A DNA stretch of 15,370 nucleotides from an uncultured Sphingobacteriales bacterium (GTDB taxonomy: Bacteria; Bacteroidota; Bacteroidia; Chitinophagales; Chitinophagaceae). Where the stretch lies: assembly GCA_946479435.1 (NCBI GenBank), contig CAMLFX010000081.1, positions 1 through 15,370 on the forward strand, given 5' to 3'. The translations under genes and the position numbers were made by a program. A model generated the notes under the pieces. The model was not told the DNA's origin, ran no database searches, and saw nothing but the letters and a program-made list of their open reading frames with translations. Shown in pieces: positions 7,733 through 13,222 of this stretch (position 1 is its first letter; the number at the start of each line of letters is the position of its first letter).

Positions 7733-7764
7733 TTTGTTTAAGTCAGTTGTTATGTATACATTTG
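7733..7764 (+). promoter_or_regulatory. Promoter of the methyltransferase gene
   Basis: TTTG (7733-7736), a 20-bp spacer and TACATTTG (7757-7764) give a full match to the Bacteroidota -33/-7 promoter. Transcription should begin near 7769-7772, inside the C-box that follows. The rest of the 7559-7785 gap holds the oppositely oriented lipoprotein promoter and nothing else I recognise. Confidence 0.75.
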
Positions 7765-7766
7765 TT

Positions 7767-7776
7767 ACTTATAGTC
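7767..7776 (+). promoter_or_regulatory. C-box: controller-protein operator over the methyltransferase start site
   Basis: ACTTATAGTC is the classical core bound by controller (C) proteins of type II restriction-modification systems. It lies 3 nt after the -7 element and 9 nt before the ATG, so bound C protein should block the promoter. The 15-mer TGTTACTTATAGTCT (7763-7777) recurs, inverted, at 10757-10771 before the C gene. Being a single site here and a double site there fits repression of M by a C dimer, as known for Esp1396I-type systems. Confidence 0.8.
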
Positions 7777-7785
7777 TACACATAG

Positions 7786-9654
7786 ATGCTGAAGAAAACA
7801 CTAAACTCTTTATTAAGTGAGTACGAAATTGATGCAATTGAAAAAGAAGTTGTTCTATCCTTTCTTAAAAAGAATAAGGTTGAATATACTCGTAGTTCTT
7901 TGTTATCAAAATATTTTGCTGATTACTCCTTTAACGAAATTCTTAGTGAAAAAATAAATAGCTTAAAAATTGGTACTATAAAGGATTTGGAGAATGTACT
8001 AGAATTACTGATTCCAGAAATAGATAGAAAATTAAATGGTGCATTTTTTACACCTAATTACGTCGTCGATTTCATTATCAAAGAAGTCCAACCAAAAGAG
8101 GATAGCAAATGTTTGGACCCAAGTTGTGGTTGTGGTGCCTTTTTAGTTGGACTTGTTGACTATTTTAAAACGAACTTTAAGAAAAAGGTCGTTGATATTG
8201 TTCGCGAAAATATATTTGGTGCGGATATACTTCCTTATAACATACATAGAACAAAACTTGTATTATGCGTATATGGCTTATTGCATAATGAAATTGTTGA
8301 TGAATCGGATTTCAATTTGTATTGTCACGACAGTTTACGTGCAACTTGGAATATGCAATTTGATATAATTGTTGGAAATCCACCTTACGTAAAATTTCAA
8401 GATTTATCTACATTGGATAGAGAGTACATGTTGCAAAATTGGCAAACAACACAGAGTGGTACTTATAATCTATACTTTGCTTTTTTTGAGTTAGGATACA
8501 AGCTGTTAACCTCAAATGGTTGTTTGGGTTACATAACGCCTAATAACTATTTTACATCACTGTCGGGCGAAGACATACGTAAATATTTCAATCAGAAACG
8601 GTGTGTTAACAAGATAATAGACTTCAATCACCAAAGAGTGTTCGATGCACAAACTTATACAGCGATCACATTCATTGGTAAAAAAGAAAAGAATATAATT
8701 CTTTTTGCGCGAACCGATGATGCCACTTCGCCAGAAGAATTTTTAAACAAAAATATAGATTATTCTTCTAATCAATTAGATGAACTCAATTATAAAAAAT
8801 GGCGCTTGTTAAAAAACGATGAACAGAATAATATTCGACAGATAGAAACAATAGGGCAACCAATTGGTGATATCTTTGATATAGCAGTCGGAATAGCTAC
8901 GTTGAAAGATGATGTTTATTTTATCAATGCGGAAAATAGCGAAAAAGATTACTACTTGAAGACAACTCATAATGGCTGCTTTAAGATTGAAAAAGAAGCT
9001 ACTCGTGAGGTCTATAAAATTTCTGATTTTAAACATCAGGATGAACTTATTAATAATCATCGGAGAATAATCTTTCCTTATTTTTTTAATAAAAAATCAC
9101 CACAACTTTATTCCGAACTAGAATTTAAACAGCGATTTCCTGAATGTTATAAATATTTATTATCAGAAAGAGATACACTTTTAGCTAGAGATAAAGGCAA
9201 GACTAAAATGGAACCTTTTTTTGCTTGGGGACGTACTCAAGGGTTGTCAAAACGCGGAGTTCGATTGCTGACTCCAACTTTTAGCAAGGCGCCTAGATTT
9301 TTACTAGTAGAAAATGAAGAGTCCTACTTTACAAATGGTTATGGAATTTTTTTTAGACCTGTTAAAACATCCGAATTATTTAGTGAAGAGATTCCAATAG
9401 CTAATCAAAAAAACATAGATGTAGTGCAAAAAATCCTTAACTCATTTGTTATGCAATATTATATTTCGATTACGAGTGTGGCAATTGAAGGAGGGTATCC
9501 CTGCTATCAAAAAAATTTCATAGAAAAGTTTACTATCCCTGACTTTTCGCAAATCGAAATTGATAGTATTCGAAAATTATCAAAACAAGAACTAGATGAC
9601 TTCCTAATTGCGAGGTATCATCTGAAAGTATTTGCTGGAAACCTAGTTCTGTAA
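7786..9654 (+). CDS. Type II N6-adenine DNA methyltransferase (Eco57I/TaqI-like, gamma class)
   Basis: The modification enzyme of a restriction-modification system; it transfers methyl from S-adenosylmethionine to adenine N6 in the recognition site. Of 622 aa, residues 83-97 hold the motif X region (LNGAFFTPNYVVDFI), 111-119 the SAM-binding motif I (DPSCGCGAF), about 143-150 the acidic strand (IFGADILP) and 198-201 the catalytic NPPY. From about 356 (IGDIFDIAVGIATLKDDVYF) the chain resembles the target-recognition and C-terminal part of TaqI/Eco57I enzymes. The first 80 residues show no PD-(D/E)xK motif, so it is not an obvious fused type IIG enzyme. Codons are AT-rich compared with the flanking genes, which suggests transfer. 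Its 3' end overlaps the convergent presumed endonuclease gene by 37 nt. The recognition sequence cannot be read off. Confidence 0.92.
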   Translation: MLKKTLNSLLSEYEIDAIEKEVVLSFLKKNKVEYTRSSLLSKYFADYSFNEILSEKINSLKIGTIKDLENVLELLIPEIDRKLNGAFFTPNYVVDFIIKEVQPKEDSKCLDPSCGCGAFLVGLVDYFKTNFKKKVVDIVRENIFGADILPYNIHRTKLVLCVYGLLHNEIVDESDFNLYCHDSLRATWNMQFDIIVGNPPYVKFQDLSTLDREYMLQNWQTTQSGTYNLYFAFFELGYKLLTSNGCLGYITPNNYFTSLSGEDIRKYFNQKRCVNKIIDFNHQRVFDAQTYTAITFIGKKEKNIILFARTDDATSPEEFLNKNIDYSSNQLDELNYKKWRLLKNDEQNNIRQIETIGQPIGDIFDIAVGIATLKDDVYFINAENSEKDYYLKTTHNGCFKIEKEATREVYKISDFKHQDELINNHRRIIFPYFFNKKSPQLYSELEFKQRFPECYKYLLSERDTLLARDKGKTKMEPFFAWGRTQGLSKRGVRLLTPTFSKAPRFLLVENEESYFTNGYGIFFRPVKTSELFSEEIPIANQKNIDVVQKILNSFVMQYYISITSVAIEGGYPCYQKNFIEKFTIPDFSQIEIDSIRKLSKQELDDFLIARYHLKVFAGNLVL

Positions 9655-10520
9655 ATAGCCATTAAATCGGCAACAAAATTGGACAAGGATAGGGGTTCTA
9701 TTGTTGCTTGAGACGTACTTGGGATTATTCCGTCAGAAATTAAATCAGCAGTCGTATCATATATTTTAGGAATTGTTTTACTAAAGTCAACAACTATTAA
9801 TGCCACGCGTTCATACTTGTAGTGATCTGTCAGTGCGTCGCTTCTATTATTCAATGCTTGGAAGGCTAATATATACTTTTCGACATGATTCGCCGGTCTG
9901 AAGGCTATTTGATTTCTGCTTGCGGCATTTGAATCATACTCATTTGTGGCTATCATATATACCTCACCTAGCACCATTTGTGGAAATCTTAAGTGCAAAT
10001 TTAAAGGCTCCGCAAAGGTTCTTTCATATAGTGTGTCGAAGTTTTTTGCGATACTGTTTAATTGGCTTCTAATATTGATTGCAATCGTACTTTCAGTTAA
10101 TGCATTACCATAACGATCATTATGATTATTTAGGTAAGTTGGAAAATTTAAAGTTGTAGCACTTGGAGCAACATTATTCGGTATGATTGAGACATCTTGA
10201 TTTTTACATTTCAAATATCCAGCTAACTTGAGTTCTGAATCAATTAGGTTTATTGGCCCACTTGGTAAAGTATTGTTATTTGCTCTTACTAATGAATAAA
10301 GGTTTGGATTTATCAAGCTTGGATGCACACCTGCTTGATAAAACAATGTTTTTACTACATCATGAATTAATTTTATAGGTATGGAAGTACGGATATAGTT
10401 TGTGTTACTTCCACTGGATAAAATTGCATTTTCGATGCCTGTCTTAATTGTATTTAATGCGTTTTGGATGTTAATGCACGTGAATGCAGGGCCGGTATGA
10501 TTAGGAATTAAATTCGACAT
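9618..10520 (-). CDS. Presumed type II restriction endonuclease (by context)
   Basis: A 300-aa protein I do not recognise with certainty; it is called an endonuclease because of its place. Its ATG lies inside the controller-protein gene (20-nt overlap, suggesting translational coupling), and it runs tail to tail into the methyltransferase gene, the usual C-R/M arrangement. The protein is soluble, without signal or membrane segments. Segments that look like a folded core are ELKLAGYLKCKNQDVSII (96-113), STIAINIRSQLNSIAKNFDT (144-163), LYERTFAEPLNLHLRFPQ (164-181) and VLGEVYMIATNEYD (183-196). No unambiguous PD-(D/E)xK is seen. Arg-Ser-Gln at 151-153 recalls the K-S-Q of PaeR7I/XhoI-type enzymes but lacks the preceding Glu-x. 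Codon use is AT-rich like that of the methyltransferase. Alternative: an accessory protein of unknown role. Confidence 0.68.
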   Translation of the reverse strand: MSNLIPNHTGPAFTCINIQNALNTIKTGIENAILSSGSNTNYIRTSIPIKLIHDVVKTLFYQAGVHPSLINPNLYSLVRANNNTLPSGPINLIDSELKLAGYLKCKNQDVSIIPNNVAPSATTLNFPTYLNNHNDRYGNALTESTIAINIRSQLNSIAKNFDTLYERTFAEPLNLHLRFPQMVLGEVYMIATNEYDSNAASRNQIAFRPANHVEKYILAFQALNNRSDALTDHYKYERVALIVVDFSKTIPKIYDTTADLISDGIIPSTSQATIEPLSLSNFVADLMAIYRTRFPANTFR

Positions 10521-10722
10521 CGTTAAAAAAGTTTGTTAATGTAGATCCTAATGCTTTCGCAATTTTTTCAATATTTACTATTGAAACATTTCGCTGTCCG
10601 TTTTCTATACTAGCTATATAGCTTCTATCGAGATCAGAAGCATAAGCCAAGTCTTTCTGAGACATATTTGCCTCTTCACGCAGCTCTTTAATACGAATAC
10701 CTATTTTTATCTTAACATCCAC
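10501..10722 (-). CDS. Controller (C) protein of the restriction-modification system, XRE-family HTH
   Basis: A small DNA-binding regulator of 73 aa (75 if the TTG at 10728 is used). The whole chain is one lambda-repressor-like helix-turn-helix domain: IGIRIKELREEANMSQKDLA, then SDLDRSYIASIENGQRNVSI with the recognition helix, then NIEKIAKALGSTLTNFF. Both length and the R-N-V-S-I-x-N-I signature are typical of C proteins such as those of the PvuII and Esp1396I systems. I prefer the GTG start at 10722 because the -7 element at 10726-10733 would start transcription almost exactly there. C is expected to dimerise, bind the boxes at 10744-10767, first raise and later limit its own and the endonuclease's transcription, and repress the methyltransferase through the box at 7767-7776. 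This delays restriction until host DNA is methylated. Confidence 0.87.
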   Translation of the reverse strand: MDVKIKIGIRIKELREEANMSQKDLAYASDLDRSYIASIENGQRNVSIVNIEKIAKALGSTLTNFFNDVEFNS

Positions 10723-10725
10723 AAG

Positions 10726-10757
10726 CAAATATGTAAAAGTGTGGACTATAAATCAAA
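10726..10757 (-). promoter_or_regulatory. Promoter of the C-R operon
   Basis: On the minus strand TTTG (10757-10754), a 20-bp spacer and CATATTTG (10733-10726) form a Bacteroidota promoter with one mismatch in the -7 element (C for T), with the same spacing as the methyltransferase promoter. The weak -7 fits a promoter that needs activation by C protein. The start site would fall near 10719-10722, giving a leaderless or nearly leaderless C message. Confidence 0.68.
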
Positions 10758-10767
10758 GACTATAAGT
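10744..10767 (-). promoter_or_regulatory. Tandem C-boxes (operator of the C-R promoter)
   Basis: Reading the minus strand, ACTTATAGTC (10767-10758) and ATTTATAGTC (10753-10744) are tandem sites 14 bp apart start to start. The 4 bp between them are the -33 TTTG. The upstream box abuts the -33 element (activation position); the downstream one lies in the promoter spacer (repression position). This is the known C-protein switch layout; the second box has one mismatch and should bind more weakly alone. Confidence 0.82.
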
Positions 10768-10802
10768 AACATTTTGCATTTTTCTATTTAGTGATGTTTG
10801 TA

Positions 10803-10820
10803 GTATGTTTGCTATAATAA
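10803..10820 (+). repeat. Left copy of an 18-bp direct repeat flanking the GIY-YIG gene
   Basis: GTATGTTTGCTATAATAA here and GTATATTTGCTATAATAA at 11501-11518 differ at one base and are in the same orientation, one on each side of the GIY-YIG gene. Confidence 0.75.
10804..10811 (+). promoter_or_regulatory. Candidate -7 promoter element for the GIY-YIG gene
   Basis: TATGTTTG matches TAnnTTTG; TTTT lies 20 bp upstream (10780-10783) as an imperfect -33. The start site would be about 25 nt before the ATG at 10843. The 10729-10842 divergent gap is fully used by this promoter and the C-R operator. Confidence 0.5.
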
Positions 10821-10842
10821 TTGTTACAATTATAGTTTTAGA

Positions 10843-11484
10843 ATGAACACAAGTAATTCATTAGAAAGTTGTCAAGGAATTGTGTATGTCCTTAGCAACC
10901 CTGCCATGCCCGGTTTCGTGAAAATTGGTATTACCGATCACAAAGATGTTAAACAACGAATGGCGCAGCTCTACACTACGGGCGTGCCCTTACCCTTTAA
11001 ATGTGAGTATGCTGCTACCGTGCGTAATACAGCAATGATAGAGCGAGCATTTCACACTGCTTTCGGTCCAAATCGGCCTAACCCGCGGCGTGAGTTTTTT
11101 GAAATTGATCCTGGACAAGCTATAGCTATTATTAAACTGTTGGAGATAGAGAATGTAACGCCACAAGTAGAACGTGAAGCTGAGGTAATAGATCATGTAG
11201 AGCGCGAAGCAGGTGAAGCTTATGCTGCCAAAAAACGTCCGCGTATGAATTTTCAGCAGATGGGAATACCTTTAGGTGCAGAATTGGTCTCAAATAATAA
11301 TGGTGAAACCGTAATTGTAAAGTCAGACAGGACTGTAGAGTTTCGTGGTAACGAAACGAGTATTACAAATGCAACCCGTGTTATTTTAGGTAATAGTTAC
11401 AATGTTGCTCCAAGTCCGTACTGGACATACAATGGACGAAAACTCAAAGACATATACGATGAAACTTATTCAAGAGAAGACTAG
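10843..11484 (+). CDS. GIY-YIG nuclease-like protein with C-terminal RAMA-like domain
   Basis: A 213-aa soluble protein. Residues 12-100 are a GIY-YIG/T5orf172-type nuclease domain: GIVYVLSN (12-19), FVKIGIT (25-31), Arg39 in KQRM, Glu67 in IERAFHTAF, and a PRREFFEI strand at 81-88. The tyrosine/glycine pairs, arginine and glutamate expected of the active site are present. A charged linker (about 105-135) joins it to a C-terminal domain (136-208): MGIPLGAELVS, VEFRGNETSITNATRVILG, then YWTYNGRKLKDIYDETY. That resembles RAMA-type domains, proposed to bind modified DNA near restriction or modification enzymes. Placed head to head with the C-protein gene, it may be an accessory or modification-sensing nuclease of the island. 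That role is inference; similar stand-alone proteins occur in many bacteria without a known function. Confidence 0.8.
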   Translation: MNTSNSLESCQGIVYVLSNPAMPGFVKIGITDHKDVKQRMAQLYTTGVPLPFKCEYAATVRNTAMIERAFHTAFGPNRPNPRREFFEIDPGQAIAIIKLLEIENVTPQVEREAEVIDHVEREAGEAYAAKKRPRMNFQQMGIPLGAELVSNNNGETVIVKSDRTVEFRGNETSITNATRVILGNSYNVAPSPYWTYNGRKLKDIYDETYSRED

Positions 11485-11500
11485 TTTTATTAATTATTGC

Positions 11501-11518
11501 GTATATTTGCTATAATAA
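11501..11518 (+). repeat. Right copy of the 18-bp direct repeat flanking the GIY-YIG gene
   Basis: It matches 10803-10820 at 17 of 18 positions. It contains TATATTTG, a perfect TAnnTTTG element, although only the unassigned small frame at 11583 lies downstream. Confidence 0.75.
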
Positions 11519-11547
11519 ATCTATCGCAATAAATAGATTTTATTATT
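11517..11547 (+). terminator. Possible weak terminator of the GIY-YIG gene
   Basis: AAATCTAT (11517-11524) pairs with ATAGATTT (11533-11540) and is followed by TATTATT. The stem is AT-rich and the U-tract broken, so termination would be inefficient. Confidence 0.3.
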
Positions 11548-11752
11548 TAAATATGTTGTTCATATTTGTTCAATACTAGAAAATGGGTCGTGCTACATTT
11601 ACTCCCTACAATCCGCAACAGGCCGCTGTTACAGCACCCAAATGCAGCACAGTAATTTTTTTTATTTTTTATTTTTTTCAACAAAAATGAACAACACATA
11701 CAGTAATTTATATGTGTTGGCGGTGGTAGTATAGTTCTTTAAAAGGCGGCGC

Positions 11753-11786
11753 AAAAAATAAGGCCCCTCATTTGTCATGAGAGGCC
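11753..11786 (-). terminator. Rho-independent terminator of ahcY
   Basis: On the minus strand GGCC and CTCAT (plus 11762-11765 and 11767-11771) pair with ATGAG and GGCC (11777-11781, 11783-11786) with one mismatch and a 5-nt loop. A TTATTTTTT tract follows (plus 11753-11760). It begins about 33 nt past the ahcY stop. Confidence 0.85.
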
Positions 11787-11819
11787 CTGGTATCGGTTAA
11801 GTGCCCTTGCGGGCGGCTG

Positions 11820-13148
11820 CTAGTAGCGGTACAGGTCGGTCTTGTAAGGGCCATCCTTAGGTATGCCCAGGTAAGCGGCCTGTGCGTCGGTCAGCTCATC
11901 AAGCACTACACCTATCTTGGCCAGGTGCAGGCGGGCTACCTTCTCATCCAGGTGCTTAGGCAGTACATACACCTTGTTCTCGTAGCTGGCGTGGTTGGTC
12001 CACAGCTCTATCTGTGCCAGGGTCTGGTTGCTGAAGCTGTTACTCATCACGAACGATGGGTGGCCCGTAGCGCAACCCAGGTTCACCAGGCGGCCTTCCG
12101 CCAGTACTATCACCTCTTTGCCATCTATGTTGTACAGGTCAACCTGCGGCTTGATGGTATCCTTGGTAGTACCGTAAGCCTTGTTCAGCCAGGCCATGTC
12201 TATCTCTATGTCGAAGTGGCCTATGTTGCATACAATGGCCTTGTCCTTCATCAGGCGGAAGTGCTTCTCGGTAATGAGGTCGCGGCAGCCCGATGCGGTA
12301 ACGATGATGTCAGCTTCCTTCACGGCGTCTTCCATCTTCTTCACCTCGAAGCCATCCATGGCAGCCTGTAGTGCGCAGATAGGGTCTATCTCCGTCACTA
12401 TCACACGGGCACCGGCACCACGCAGGCTCTCGGCGCTGCCCTTACCTACGTCGCCATAGCCACCTACTACGGCTACCTTGCCGGCCATCATCACATCGGT
12501 AGCACGGCGTATAGCATCTACCAGGCTCTCTTTGCAACCATACTTGTTGTCGAACTTGCTCTTGGTAACACTGTCGTTCACGTTGATAGCAGGCATAGGC
12601 AATGTGCCCTTCTGCATACGCTCGTACAGGCGGTGTACGCCGGTAGTAGTCTCTTCACTCAGCCCTTTGATGTGCTGTACCAGCTCGGTGTACTCATCCA
12701 GCACGATGTTGGTAAGGTCGCCACCATCATCCAGTATCATGTTCAGCGGGCGGTCTTCACCACCGAAGAACAGGGTCTGCTCAATGCACCAGTCAGCTTC
12801 AGCCTGCGTTTGGCCCTTCCAGGCAAACACGCCAATACCAGCAGCAGCTATAGCAGCGGCAGCGTGGTCTTGTGTGGAGAAGATGTTGCAAGAGCTCCAG
12901 CGTACTTCAGCACCCAGTTCTACCAGGGTCTCTATCAGTACGGCTGTTTGTATGGTCATGTGCAGGCAACCTGCTATGCGTGCTCCTTTCAGGGGCTTCT
13001 GTGCGCCGTATTCGGCACGTATAGCCATTAGTCCGGGCATTTCGGCCTCAGCCAGTTTGATCTCTTTACGGCCCCATTCAGCCAGGCTTATGTCCTTTAC
13101 TTTGTAGGGCATCTTGAAGTCTATCTGCGAACGCGTCATTGTACTCAT
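11820..13148 (-). CDS. ahcY: Adenosylhomocysteinase (S-adenosyl-L-homocysteine hydrolase)
   Basis: A cytoplasmic, NAD-dependent enzyme that reversibly splits S-adenosylhomocysteine, the inhibitory by-product of methyltransferases, into adenosine and homocysteine. The 442-aa chain is of normal length. Visible: the substrate-binding N-terminal part with [16 protein letters not shown] (60-75) and [15 protein letters not shown] (85-99), the catalytic stretch [15 protein letters not shown] (191-205), the Rossmann fingerprint GGYGDVGKG (229-237), IGHFDIEID (309-317), [14 protein letters not shown] (362-375), and the conserved C-terminal KTDLYRY tail that reaches the neighbouring subunit's NAD. The start at 13148 gives a short extension; Met4 at 13139 is possible. 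The gene is transcribed toward the restriction island and closed by its own terminator. Confidence 0.97.
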   Translation of the reverse strand: MSTMTRSQIDFKMPYKVKDISLAEWGRKEIKLAEAEMPGLMAIRAEYGAQKPLKGARIAGCLHMTIQTAVLIETLVELGAEVRWSSCNIFSTQDHAAAAIAAAGIGVFAWKGQTQAEADWCIEQTLFFGGEDRPLNMILDDGGDLTNIVLDEYTELVQHIKGLSEETTTGVHRLYERMQKGTLPMPAINVNDSVTKSKFDNKYGCKESLVDAIRRATDVMMAGKVAVVGGYGDVGKGSAESLRGAGARVIVTEIDPICALQAAMDGFEVKKMEDAVKEADIIVTASGCRDLITEKHFRLMKDKAIVCNIGHFDIEIDMAWLNKAYGTTKDTIKPQVDLYNIDGKEVIVLAEGRLVNLGCATGHPSFVMSNSFSNQTLAQIELWTNHASYENKVYVLPKHLDEKVARLHLAKIGVVLDELTDAQAAYLGIPKDGPYKTDLYRY

Positions 13149-13182
13149 ATCGTATATAGTTCTATTGTGTTTTGAAGAAGTG

Positions 13183-13190
13183 CAAAGGTA
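13183..13190 (-). promoter_or_regulatory. Candidate -7 promoter element for ahcY
   Basis: On the minus strand TACCTTTG fits TAnnTTTG and lies 34 nt before the ahcY start, inside the 74-bp gap after dapA. No good -33 is visible. It suggests that ahcY can be transcribed separately from dapA. Confidence 0.5.
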
Positions 13191-13222
13191 GTGAATTCCC
13201 CTAATATGAAAGGGGTTTCAGC

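Larger units (their letters stand above)
11485..11819. other. Gene-poor, AT-rich right edge of the restriction-modification island
   Basis: This 335-bp stretch holds the right copy of the direct repeat (11501-11518) with a TATATTTG promoter-like element, an AT-rich hairpin (11517-11540), and a small open frame 11583-11690 (+, 35 aa). The small frame starts MGRATFTPYNPQQ and ends in a low-complexity Phe/Ile tail. Next come long T runs (11656-11678), a 9-bp inverted repeat (11692-11700 with 11711-11719), and the ahcY terminator (11753-11786). I see no full-length gene. Confidence 0.5.

Noticed and set aside
7786..9654. Type IIG (fused restriction-modification) interpretation of the methyltransferase
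   Set aside because: The segment before motif X is only about 80 residues and shows no PD-(D/E)xK; a separate C-R pair accounts for restriction.
12478..13107. Long open frame (209 aa) antisense to ahcY, with other long plus-strand frames at 11925-12371 and 12181-12459
   Set aside because: These are shadows of the strongly conserved ahcY frame, with Ser/Arg/Pro-rich composition from the complement and no recognisable domain.
11820..13148. Functional link between ahcY and the neighbouring methyltransferase system
   Set aside because: ahcY is a core gene that serves all methyltransferases, has its own promoter-like element and terminator, and differs in base composition from the island; adjacency is probably accidental.
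13198..13215. CCCCT/AGGGG hairpin between dapA and ahcY considered as a terminator
   Set aside because: The stem has 5 bp with an 8-nt loop and no U-tract on the minus strand; it may be chance and at best a weak attenuating structure.
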